This document shows positions 6,470-13,824 of a stretch of 19,571 bases of DNA, piece by piece. The stretch covers positions 1-19,571 of the forward strand of contig JAICQE010000072.1 of assembly GCA_025938035.1 (NCBI GenBank), written 5' to 3'. Position numbers and translations under genes: made by a program. The notes beneath the pieces were generated by a model. The model searched no databases. It saw only the letters and a program-made list of their open reading frames with translations, and was not told where the DNA came from. Source of the DNA: Vicinamibacteria bacterium. Lineage in GTDB: Bacteria > Acidobacteriota > Vicinamibacteria > Vicinamibacterales > UBA2999. The first letter of the stretch is position 1. Every line of letters starts with the position of its first letter.

Positions 6470-9013
6470 TCACAGACGCAGGCCGGCGCGACGGCACGCC
6501 TCGAGAAAGTCCGGATTTCGGTATCCAAAGGCGCGTAACCGTGCGACCACCGCACCAGCTTCGTCCAGGGCGCCGGCGCCGAGCAGCGCTCGCGCCCACG
6601 GATCGAGATAGCGCCAGTCGCTGGATGCGCGGGCGAGCTCCTCGATGGCGCGCCTGGCGCGTGCGGCGGCCTCGCGCGCGGCCTCGACGTTGCCCATTTG
6701 TTTCAGGACCGAGGACTCCTCGGACAACGCGGCACTCAGCTGCACGGGCGCCAGACGGTCGTTTGGAGAGGAGTCGAGCCGCGCCTGCATCGCCGCGGCG
6801 ACCTCGCGCATCGTCCCGAGGGCCTGACGTGTCGCGCCCCCGTCGGCAAGCAGCCGGGCGTGCATGATTCGCGTCGCCGCCAGGTCGGCGGCCCATCGAG
6901 ACTGCTTGGGATCGGAGGCGGCCAGCTTCTCGAACAAGGGCAGCGCGAGCGCAATCTCGCGCACCGCGCGGCCGCGCTCCCCGCGACTGCGCGCCACGCG
7001 CGCGATCATCAGATGCGTGTCGGCAAGGTTCCGTCGCCACCGCGTATTGGCGGGATCCGACGCCACGAGCTCCGCCATCTGCCGGTTTGCCGGGACGTAC
7101 TGATCGACTGCGGCGTTTGTCTCTCCGATGGCTTCGAGGACCTGCCCGAGGAAGTAGCGACTCGTTCCCAGGCGAAGCTTGTGCTCGGCGTTCTTCGGCT
7201 CCGCCGCCAGCAGCGTTTCGCGGAGAGCAACCTCCTGCCGCAGCTGCTCGCGCGACTCGTTCAGCTTCCCGAGTTGTCCCAGCACCAGTCCGAGCTGATT
7301 GTGGGCGTAGGCCAGGTTTGTCCGCGCTTCGGACGTCGAATCGGTCGCGGCCAGACTCGCAGCGGCTTTCAGCGCATCGTCGAACCGCGCGCGCGCACTC
7401 TCCAGTTCGCCCTGCGCCTGATACGCCGCTCCGAGATTGCTGCCCGCCATGAACAGCTCGCTTCGATACCGCGTGTTCGCGGGATCCCGCGCGACGAGAG
7501 CGCTGGCGATCGAATGGTATGCCTCCCAGTGCTCGAGCGCGCCGCGCGGTTCGCCGCGGTTCATGAGTACCGCCCCGACGTAGTAGTGACTCGCGCCCAG
7601 TCCCAATTGCCATTGCGCGTTCTGCGGGTCGCGTGCGACGAGCTGTTTCGACAGCGCCAGCGATTCCTCGATCGGCGCCAGGGCCGCTTCCAGTTTTCCC
7701 TGCTCGATACGCACATCACCGATCTGACTGAGCGCGGTGGCTCGACGGAACAGCTCCTCGCTGGTGAGCTCCGCCTCCGGAACAGCGGCGAAGTAGTCGA
7801 GCGCTTCGTCGCCCACACCGTCGAGAATGTCGAGGCGTCCTATCGGTTTGAGCTTCTCGCGCAGGTCGCCCAGCATGAACCCGATAAGCCCTTCCGCCTG
7901 ATCACGACGCTGCTCGGCGACGGTGCGTTCGCGGTCCAGGTCGAGCGTGTACTTGACGCCCCCGGCTGCCAGCGCGAGGACGATCCCGGCCGCCGCTAGT
8001 GCACGCAATCGCCGCTTCGGCTTGTTGCGAATCCAGCGTAGGCGGTCGACAGTCTCCACCGCCGTCGGGCGCCGCGTCGGGGCCGGCGATTTCAGCCGCT
8101 CGATCAGCGCGGCCAGGTCGCCCGCCACGCCTGTCACCGGACGCGTCTGGGCGTCCTTCGCCGCGGCCAGCAGCTCGATATGCGAGAGGCCGTGCGCATA
8201 AGGTGCCTCGCCGGTCAGCAGCTCCTGCAACAGCAGCCCGAACGAGTACATGTCGCTTGCCGCCGACGCCGGTTCACCACGGGCCTGCTCGGGACTCATG
8301 TAGGTGAGCGTCCCCAGCACGCGGCCACGCTCGGTCATGACAATGTCTTGCGCGGACGGCGGCATGGTCGCCATCTCGGAGGGTTCGGTCGCCGCCGGCC
8401 CAGCCGCGACCGCAGGCGGTGGCTCGTCACCGGTTCGAGCCGGCGCTTCTTCGGCGGCCTCGGCGACTGAGTCGCCCGAGCGGGCGAGGCCGAAGTCCAA
8501 TACCTTGACCTCGCCGGACGTGGTCACCATGACGTTGTCGGGCTTCAAGTCACGGTGAACGACGCCGGCGGCGTGCGCGACCGCCAGCACCTCGACGATC
8601 TGCTCGGCGATCCGCAGCGTAAGCGACTTATCGAGTCCGTTGCGGATCGACGTGCGAAGGCTCTGGCCCTCGATGAACTCGAGCACCAGGTAGTCGGCGT
8701 CAGGCCCCTCGACGTAGTCGAAGATGCGGCAGATTTGCGGATGATCGAGCTGCGAGAGAATCTGCGCTTCGCGCAGGAACCGCGTGCGTGCCTGCGGGCT
8801 CAGACGATGTTCGGCGCGGATGGCCTTCAGCGCGACGCGCCGCTTCAGCGTCTCGTCGAAACCGTTGTAGACCTCACCCATGCCGCCCCGGCCGAGCGGC
8901 TCGAGCAGCAGGTAATGGGAAATCCGCTGCCCGGGCGGGGTCGCGGTGCCAGAGTCCAACGACGGACTGTCTGCTGGATCCGCCGCCCGGGTGCCGAACT
9001 CACTGGGGCGCAT
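6470..9013 (-). CDS. Membrane Ser/Thr protein kinase with TPR-like sensor region
   Basis: An 847-residue PknB-type (Hanks) kinase. The kinase domain spans about 34-330, with the glycine loop GRGGMGEVY (41-49), K63 in VALKAI, the catalytic loop HRDLKPDN (153-160), DFG (173-175) and GTLTYMSPEQ (234-243). The stretch between DFG and the P+1 loop is about 58 residues, longer than usual, because of an Ala/Pro/Glu-rich insertion. A single membrane helix (about 337-352) is followed by the charged RERTVAEQRRDQAEGLIGFM segment typical of acidobacterial kinase-TPR proteins, then about 450 residues of degenerate helical repeats (TPR-like). These are on the far side of the membrane if the kinase is cytoplasmic. 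The gene lies 20 bases after the 9034-10188 gene, so it is probably in the same transcript. No clear Shine-Dalgarno sequence is seen before the ATG. Confidence 0.92.
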   Translation of the reverse strand: MRPSEFGTRAADPADSPSLDSGTATPPGQRISHYLLLEPLGRGGMGEVYNGFDETLKRRVALKAIRAEHRLSPQARTRFLREAQILSQLDHPQICRIFDYVEGPDADYLVLEFIEGQSLRTSIRNGLDKSLTLRIAEQIVEVLAVAHAAGVVHRDLKPDNVMVTTSGEVKVLDFGLARSGDSVAEAAEEAPARTGDEPPPAVAAGPAATEPSEMATMPPSAQDIVMTERGRVLGTLTYMSPEQARGEPASAASDMYSFGLLLQELLTGEAPYAHGLSHIELLAAAKDAQTRPVTGVAGDLAALIERLKSPAPTRRPTAVETVDRLRWIRNKPKRRLRALAAAGIVLALAAGGVKYTLDLDRERTVAEQRRDQAEGLIGFMLGDLREKLKPIGRLDILDGVGDEALDYFAAVPEAELTSEELFRRATALSQIGDVRIEQGKLEAALAPIEESLALSKQLVARDPQNAQWQLGLGASHYYVGAVLMNRGEPRGALEHWEAYHSIASALVARDPANTRYRSELFMAGSNLGAAYQAQGELESARARFDDALKAAASLAATDSTSEARTNLAYAHNQLGLVLGQLGKLNESREQLRQEVALRETLLAAEPKNAEHKLRLGTSRYFLGQVLEAIGETNAAVDQYVPANRQMAELVASDPANTRWRRNLADTHLMIARVARSRGERGRAVREIALALPLFEKLAASDPKQSRWAADLAATRIMHARLLADGGATRQALGTMREVAAAMQARLDSSPNDRLAPVQLSAALSEESSVLKQMGNVEAAREAAARARRAIEELARASSDWRYLDPWARALLGAGALDEAGAVVARLRAFGYRNPDFLEACRRAGLRL

Positions 9014-9033
9014 TGGGGCGAGCGTGTCCCGAG

Positions 9034-10188
9034 CTATTGTTCCCGGGGAGGAACGTTCGGATCCGGCGCCGGCGGACCACCACCGCGCGCGCCAGGTCCT
9101 GTCGGACGGCCGCCGACGTCGAGACCGTCCTGCACTGGACGACGCGCACGCTTGATGCCTTTGGCCAGGTCAGCGGCCAGCGCGCGATCCTCGGCGCGCT
9201 CGGCGCCGAGAGAGTTGCGGATCGCCTCGTTGCCCTCGTGGCACTCGTAGGGCAGCAGATCGCCGCCGTCGAGCGGCGTCAGCGGAATCGACATCGTGAA
9301 CGGGCGCGGATAGGTCGCCGGATCGTCGACCGTGAGCTGGTACTGGACGATGTCCGGCGCGACGCGCTTGATCCGCTCCGTCATCTTCATCTTGTCGCTG
9401 TGGCGCAGCCCGTTGCCGTTGGCGCCGATGCTCGTCTGGTCCGTCAGATTCGTCGTTTCCACCACGAGCGTGTCGCCATCCCAGCGGCCGCGTGAATCGC
9501 CGAGATAGCCGCGAATCCGGTTGTTGATGTGGGGCCGGCCGTCCGTATAGATCACGCGCGTGTCGTGAATCATCTCGTAGCTGATCACGACCATTCCCGG
9601 CGCCTGCACGATGCGGTTGCCGTTGCCGTAGATGACGCGCGCCACCGATCCCCAGATCCCTCGCGTGATGCAGCGGTCGTAGTTCGTGAAGTCCGTCGTC
9701 CAGTCGAACGGGCCGGCGCCGAACGTGCCTTGATCGCGCGGCGCGCGACGTTTCTGCGCGTCGGGCAGCGGCTGCGGCATGACGCCGTCCGGCGGATCGA
9801 CGATGTAGGAGGTCTGGCGGAACGGGCGGCGGGCGAAGTCGCCGCGGAACGAGCCGATGGCGTTTTCCGCGCTCTGGATGCCCTGCTGAATCTGCTTCTG
9901 ACGCGCCGCCCACTGTTCGTCGCTCAGATACAGCCCCGGCGGTGCGGCGTTCGCCGGAGCGCCGCGACCGCCGCGCGATACCGGGAACGTCGCGTCGTCG
10001 CTGCTCCAGACACCCTGGAGATCGGGGTCACCCCACGGCGTCCGTGGCGTCGTATACGGCGGTGCCGGCTGGCCGTTGAACGCCGTGATGACGAGCGGCG
10101 GCGCTGCCGGGCTCTGACCCGAAACCCCTGGAGACGCAACGAGCGCCATCAAGGCAAACATGCCAACGGCTGCAGCGAATCGCGTCAT
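9034..10188 (-). CDS. Exported DPDLQGVW/CHEGN-family protein, paralogue 1
   Basis: A 384-residue exported protein of a family common in Acidobacteriota; I know no assigned function. The signal peptide is MTRFAAAVGMFALMALVASPGVSGQ. Conserved landmarks are TPWGDPDLQGVWSSDDATF (about 50-68), YDRCITRGIWGS, SYEMIHDTRVIYTDGRPH, GRWDGDTLVVETTNLT, a DDPATYPRPFT strand and PYECHEGNEAIRNSLGAERAEDR (C315 in CHEGN). The tail is a Gly/Pro/Arg-rich segment. GGAG lies seven bases before the ATG. It is a tandem duplicate of the gene directly upstream (10198-11415), nine bases away. A truncated third copy follows the second PQQ dehydrogenase gene. Confidence 0.85.
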   Translation of the reverse strand: MTRFAAAVGMFALMALVASPGVSGQSPAAPPLVITAFNGQPAPPYTTPRTPWGDPDLQGVWSSDDATFPVSRGGRGAPANAAPPGLYLSDEQWAARQKQIQQGIQSAENAIGSFRGDFARRPFRQTSYIVDPPDGVMPQPLPDAQKRRAPRDQGTFGAGPFDWTTDFTNYDRCITRGIWGSVARVIYGNGNRIVQAPGMVVISYEMIHDTRVIYTDGRPHINNRIRGYLGDSRGRWDGDTLVVETTNLTDQTSIGANGNGLRHSDKMKMTERIKRVAPDIVQYQLTVDDPATYPRPFTMSIPLTPLDGGDLLPYECHEGNEAIRNSLGAERAEDRALAADLAKGIKRARRPVQDGLDVGGRPTGPGARGGGPPAPDPNVPPREQ

Positions 10189-10197
10189 GGTGGACTC

Positions 10198-11415
10198 CTA
10201 TCTGTCGATATCGCCCTCGGGCGGCGCGCCGCCCGCACGTCCTCCGCCGCCTCCCGCGCCGCCTGCTCGTCCGCCACCACCGGCCTGCGGATTGCCGTCC
10301 TGCACCGGACGGCGCGCCCGTTTGATCCCTTTCGCCAGGTCGGCCGCCAGCGCTCGATCTTCGGCGCGCTCGGCGCCGAGCGAATTGCGGAGTGCTTCGT
10401 TCCCCTCGTGGCACTCGTATGGCAGCAGCACGCCGCCATCGAGCGGCGTCAGCGGAATCGAGATCGTGAATGGCCGCGGGTAGGTGACCGGGTCGTCCAC
10501 GGTGAGCTGGTACTGCACGACGTCGTCGGCGACACGGCGGATCTTCTCCGTCATCTTCATCTTGTCGCTGTGACGCAGGCCGTTGCCGTTCAAGCCGATG
10601 CTCGTCTTGTCCGTCAGGTTCGTCGTTTCGACGACCAGCGTGTCGCCTTCCCATCGCGCGCGCGAACTGCCGAGATACTGACGGATCGCGTTGTTGATGT
10701 GCGGCCGTCCGTCCGTGTAGATGACGCGCGTGTCGTGAATCATCTCGTAGCTGATCGCGACGACGCCCGGCGCCTGAACGATGCGGTTGCCATTGCCGTA
10801 GACCACGCGGGCCATCGAGCCGTAGATGCCGCGGGTGATGCAGCGGTCGTAGAGGGTGAAGTCCTCGGGCGTGTCGAACGGACCGTCGCCGAACGTGCCG
10901 CGGTCGCGCGGGGCGGCGCGCTTGCGCGCTTCGGCTGTGGGCTGCGGCATGATCCCATCGGGCGGATCGACGACGTACGAAGTCTGGCGGAACGCGCGGC
11001 GCGCGAAGTCGCCGCGGAACGAGCCGACGGCGTTTTCGCCGTTCTGGATGCCCTGCTGGATCTGCTTCTGGCGTGCCGCCCACTGTTCGTCAGTCAGATA
11101 CAGTCCCTGCGGCGCCGGCGGGGCGGCATTCGCCTGCGGTGCTGCTCCTCCTCGTCCGCGACCGCCCTGATTGCGCGAGACACCGAAGGTCGCGTCGTCG
11201 CTGCTCCAGACGCCCTGCAGATCGGGCTCGCCCCACGGCGTCTTCGGAGCCACCCACTTTGCCGGGATCGGACCGCCGTTGAACGCGGTGATGACGAGAT
11301 CCGGCGCCGCCGCAGCACTCCCTTGGTTTGGACTGCCCTGGCCAGAGACCGGCAGCGACGCGACGAGCGCGATCACAGCCATCAATCCGAATGACGCAAC
11401 AAGTCGCCACAGCAT
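10198..11415 (-). CDS. Exported DPDLQGVW/CHEGN-family protein, paralogue 2
   Basis: A 405-residue paralogue of the next gene downstream, sharing TPWGEPDLQGVWSSDDATF, YDRCITRGIYGS, SYEMIHDTRVIYTDGRPH, GLRHSDKMKMTE, VQYQLTVDDP and PYECHEGNEALRNSLGAERAEDRALAADLAKG almost unchanged. The function is unknown; it is probably periplasmic. The signal peptide is MLWRLVASFGLMAVIALVASLPVSGQ. ATG at 11415 is chosen because it opens the signal peptide and has GAGGAG five bases upstream. The frame stays open to 11511, but those extra codons lie in a hairpin repeat and give a basic, non-signal leader. It differs from its paralogue by an extra Gly/Arg/Gln insertion after DATFGVSR and a Gly/Arg-rich C-terminus. 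It is the first gene of the minus-strand run and is divergent from the PQQ genes. Confidence 0.87.
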   Translation of the reverse strand: MLWRLVASFGLMAVIALVASLPVSGQGSPNQGSAAAAPDLVITAFNGGPIPAKWVAPKTPWGEPDLQGVWSSDDATFGVSRNQGGRGRGGAAPQANAAPPAPQGLYLTDEQWAARQKQIQQGIQNGENAVGSFRGDFARRAFRQTSYVVDPPDGIMPQPTAEARKRAAPRDRGTFGDGPFDTPEDFTLYDRCITRGIYGSMARVVYGNGNRIVQAPGVVAISYEMIHDTRVIYTDGRPHINNAIRQYLGSSRARWEGDTLVVETTNLTDKTSIGLNGNGLRHSDKMKMTEKIRRVADDVVQYQLTVDDPVTYPRPFTISIPLTPLDGGVLLPYECHEGNEALRNSLGAERAEDRALAADLAKGIKRARRPVQDGNPQAGGGGRAGGAGGGGGRAGGAPPEGDIDR

Positions 11416-11420
11416 GAGTA

Positions 11421-11426
11421 CTCCTC
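11421..11426 (-). promoter_or_regulatory. Ribosome binding site that fixes the 11415 start
   Basis: GAGGAG on the minus strand lies five bases before the ATG at 11415. No comparable site precedes the in-frame start at 11511. Confidence 0.75.
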
Positions 11427-11489
11427 GGTCCGCCTGAAGAGCCCGCCTCGCCGAAGCGCGAAAGCGCGGACGCGGGCGGACACTACGTA
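11427..11489 (+). repeat. 63-base hairpin repeat, family 2, copy A (5' leader)
   Basis: The ends are inverted (GTCCGCC at 11428-11434, GGCGGAC at 11475-11481), with an inner stem GCGC-GAAA-GCGC (11456-11467). It matches the minus strand of 18560-18498 over all 63 bases without a gap and with six mismatches by my count. It lies between the shared -10 box and the ribosome binding site of the 11415 gene, so it should be in that gene's 5' untranslated leader. Confidence 0.85.
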
Positions 11490-11500
11490 TGATGCCGCGC

Positions 11501-11508
11501 ATTATAAT
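11501..11508. promoter_or_regulatory. Palindromic -10 box, putative bidirectional promoter
   Basis: ATTATAAT is self-complementary and contains a perfect TATAAT on both strands (plus 11503-11508, minus 11506-11501) in a very GC-rich surrounding. It lies between the divergent PQQ dehydrogenase gene (start 11542) and the DPDLQGVW operon (start 11415). No good -35 hexamer is visible on either side, so strength and direction are uncertain. Confidence 0.6.
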
Positions 11509-11541
11509 CACGGCAATTCCTTCATCCGAAAGGCATTCTTA

Positions 11542-13716
11542 ATGCGCAGATTACGGCGTTCTGCCGCGCTGGCCCTCAGTCTCAGCGCAGCCGCATACCT
11601 GTTCCATTCGCTCCTCTCGATCGTGGACCAGGGGATTGTGTCCAACGTTCGAGGTCAGGCGCGGACGAGCACGGCGGCGTCGACCAACGGGACTCGCGGT
11701 GCCAAGCCGTATACGACCTGGACGTCATATAGCGGCGGCGCGCATTCGTCGCAGTATTCGGCGCTCGCGCAGATCAACAAGTCCACCGTCTCGCAGCTCG
11801 AAGTGGCGTGGACGTTCCCGGTGACGGGAACGGTGATCTTCAACCCGATGATCATCGACGGGGTCATGTATCTGCAGGCCTCGAACAACACGCTGGCCGC
11901 CGTCGACGCCACGACCGGCAAGGAACGCTGGCGGAAACAGATGCCGGGGACCTTCGGCGCCCGCGGGATGAACTACTGGGAGAGTTCGGACCGGAAGGAC
12001 CGGCGCATCCTGTTCCTGGCCGGCGGCCATCTGACCGCCATCAACGCCGAGACCGGCGACCTGATTCCCACCTTTGGCGTCAACGGCCGGGTGGACCTGC
12101 GGATCGCGCTCTACCGGCAGGTGAACAACCCGCTGCAGACCAGCAATCCCGGCCGCATCTTCGAGAACATCGTCATCATGTCGCTGCCGGCGCAGGGCGC
12201 GCAGTACGAGGCCAACCCGGCGGACATTCAGGCGTATGACGTCGTGACCGGCAAGCCGGTGTGGGTATTCCACGCGATCCCGCACCCCGGCGAGGTCGGC
12301 TACGACACGTGGCCCCCGGAGGCGTACAAGAAGCAGGGCGGTGTCCACAACTGGAGCGAGTCCACCGTCGACGAACAGCGCGGCATCGCGTTCATCAACT
12401 TCGGCAGCCCGCGGTTCGATTTCTACGGCGGCGACCGCAAGGGCGACAATCTGTTCGGCAACTCGCTCGTGGCGCTCGACGCACGCACCGGCCGGCGCCT
12501 CTGGCATTACCAGCTGGTGCATCACGACCTGTGGGACTACGACCTGCCGCAGGCGCCCAAGCTGCTGACGATCCGGCAGGGCGGCAGAGAGGTTGACGTC
12601 GTCGCGCAGGCGACCAAGCACGGCTTCCTGTTCGTGTTCGAGCGCGAGACCGGACGTCCGATCTGGCCGATCGAGGAGCGGAAGGTCCCACAGTCTGATG
12701 TTCCCGGCGAGTTTTCGTCGCCGACGCAGCCGTTCCCGACGAAGCCCGCGCCGTTCGCGCGGCAGTCGTTCACGGAGAAAGACATCAACCCCTATCTCCC
12801 TGCGGCGGAACGTCAGGCCGTGGCCGAGCGGCTGAAGTACTTGCGCAACGAGGGACTCTTCACGCCGCCAAGTTTCGAAGGCTCGATCTCGCTGCCGGGT
12901 CACAACGGCGGTGCGAACTTCGCCACGTCCGCCGTCGATCCGACACGCGGCGAGATGTACGTCGTCGCGAAGACGCTCGCGACCGTGGACCGCATTGCGC
13001 TGCCGGCGCCCCCTGGTGCCGGACGGGGCGGCGGTCGTGGCGGTGGCGGCGGCGGAGCGGACGTGATCGCCGGCGGTCCGCTCATCACGCCGGCGCAGAA
13101 GGCGGAGCTGATCAAGCAGGCACAGGCGCTCGTGGACGAGGCCAGGGCGAAGGGCGACGTCGTGCGTTTCCCGTCGCCTTACGAGTTCATGAACAACAAC
13201 AGCCTGAGCATGAGCGTCGTCGGTCCGCCCTGGTCGGAGATGACGGCCTATGACCTGAACACCGGTGAAATCAAATGGCGGGTGCCGACCGGAACCGTGC
13301 TCGCGCCGCCGGAGCTCAAGATCCCGGCGAACACCGGATCGCACTTCCCGCGCGGCGGACCACTCGTGACGGCCGGCGGTCTCGTGTTCTTCGCGACCGG
13401 ATCGGACCGGCGATTCCGCGCCTACGACCGCGATACCGGAAAAGAGGTGTGGTCGATGGAGCTGCCCGCCGCGTCGGAAGGGATGCCGGCGACCTATGAG
13501 ATCGGGGGGCGCCAGTTCATTGCCCTGCCGGTTGCTGCGGGAACCGGTCAATTCGCGGCGCGGTTTGGCGGACCCGCACCGGCGCGCGGCGCAGGGCCGG
13601 GAGCGGGTGCGCCACCGGAGCAGCAAGGAGCCGCAGGTCAGGGCGGTGGACGCGGAGGCCGCGGCGGAGCAGGCGCACCTCCTGGGCAGTACATGGTGCT
13701 GACACTGAAACGGTGA
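11542..13716 (+). CDS. PQQ-dependent dehydrogenase (quinoprotein), first copy
   Basis: A 724-residue exported quinoprotein of the membrane glucose dehydrogenase-like PQQ propeller family, expected to oxidise an alcohol or sugar in the periplasm and pass electrons to the respiratory chain. The N-terminus (RRLRRSAALALSLSAAAYLF) is a signal peptide or anchor. Propeller repeats such as LAAVDATTGKERW and LVALDARTGRRLWHYQLVHHDLWDYD carry the family signatures. RGMNYW (141-146) corresponds to the PQQ-side motif, and YGGDRKGDNLFGNSL is typical. No CxxCH is present, so there is no fused cytochrome c. Gly/Arg-rich low-complexity stretches interrupt it near residues 488-507 and 676-716, just before the last strand YMVLTLKR. 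AAAGG precedes the ATG by about nine bases. The true substrate is unknown. Confidence 0.92.
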   Translation: MRRLRRSAALALSLSAAAYLFHSLLSIVDQGIVSNVRGQARTSTAASTNGTRGAKPYTTWTSYSGGAHSSQYSALAQINKSTVSQLEVAWTFPVTGTVIFNPMIIDGVMYLQASNNTLAAVDATTGKERWRKQMPGTFGARGMNYWESSDRKDRRILFLAGGHLTAINAETGDLIPTFGVNGRVDLRIALYRQVNNPLQTSNPGRIFENIVIMSLPAQGAQYEANPADIQAYDVVTGKPVWVFHAIPHPGEVGYDTWPPEAYKKQGGVHNWSESTVDEQRGIAFINFGSPRFDFYGGDRKGDNLFGNSLVALDARTGRRLWHYQLVHHDLWDYDLPQAPKLLTIRQGGREVDVVAQATKHGFLFVFERETGRPIWPIEERKVPQSDVPGEFSSPTQPFPTKPAPFARQSFTEKDINPYLPAAERQAVAERLKYLRNEGLFTPPSFEGSISLPGHNGGANFATSAVDPTRGEMYVVAKTLATVDRIALPAPPGAGRGGGRGGGGGGADVIAGGPLITPAQKAELIKQAQALVDEARAKGDVVRFPSPYEFMNNNSLSMSVVGPPWSEMTAYDLNTGEIKWRVPTGTVLAPPELKIPANTGSHFPRGGPLVTAGGLVFFATGSDRRFRAYDRDTGKEVWSMELPAASEGMPATYEIGGRQFIALPVAAGTGQFAARFGGPAPARGAGPGAGAPPEQQGAAGQGGGRGGRGGAGAPPGQYMVLTLKR

Positions 13717-13722
13717 TCGTTC

Positions 13723-13803
13723 AATGCAGAATTCTGAATGCAGAATGCAGGCGAATCGCTGGCCCGCGTTCTGTCTGCATTCTGAATTCTGCATTCTGAA
13801 TTC
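13723..13803. repeat. Heptanucleotide arrays 3a and 3b as an inverted pair
   Basis: The left array (13723-13750) reads aatgcag, aattctg, aatgcag, aatgcag. The right array (13775-13803) reads ctgcatt, ctgaatt, ctgcatt, ctgaatt, c. The right array is the reverse complement of the same kind of unit, so the two can pair around a 24-base loop. The pair begins six bases after the stop of the first PQQ gene and fills most of the gap to the second. Confidence 0.85.
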
Positions 13804-13815
13804 GGTTCGTCTCCT

Positions 13816-13819
13816 GGAG
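13816..13819 (+). promoter_or_regulatory. Ribosome binding site favouring the second ATG
   Basis: GGAG is only two bases from the ATG at 13822 but five bases from the ATG at 13825, so the second of the two adjacent methionines is the likelier start. Confidence 0.55.
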
Positions 13820-13824
13820 CCATG

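Noticed and set aside
6438..7613. A 391-codon frame overlapping the kinase gene on the same strand
   Set aside because: It is an out-of-frame Arg/Gly-rich reading of the kinase C-terminal half with no motif.
9529..11394. A 621-codon open frame on the plus strand opposite both DPDLQGVW paralogues
   Set aside because: It is antisense to two genes with signal peptides, ribosome binding sites and mutual homology. Its Arg/Ala/Asp-rich content is what GC-rich antisense frames give. It spans both duplicates only because both have the same codon bias.
11416..11511. Upstream start that would extend the 10198-11415 protein by 32 residues
   Set aside because: The extra codons are the hairpin repeat read in a chance open frame, they would bury the signal peptide, and the GAGGAG site fits the 11415 start.
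11725..13794. A 689-codon open frame on the minus strand opposite the first PQQ dehydrogenase gene
   Set aside because: It has no recognisable domain and an Arg/His-rich composition, and the opposite strand encodes a clear PQQ propeller enzyme.
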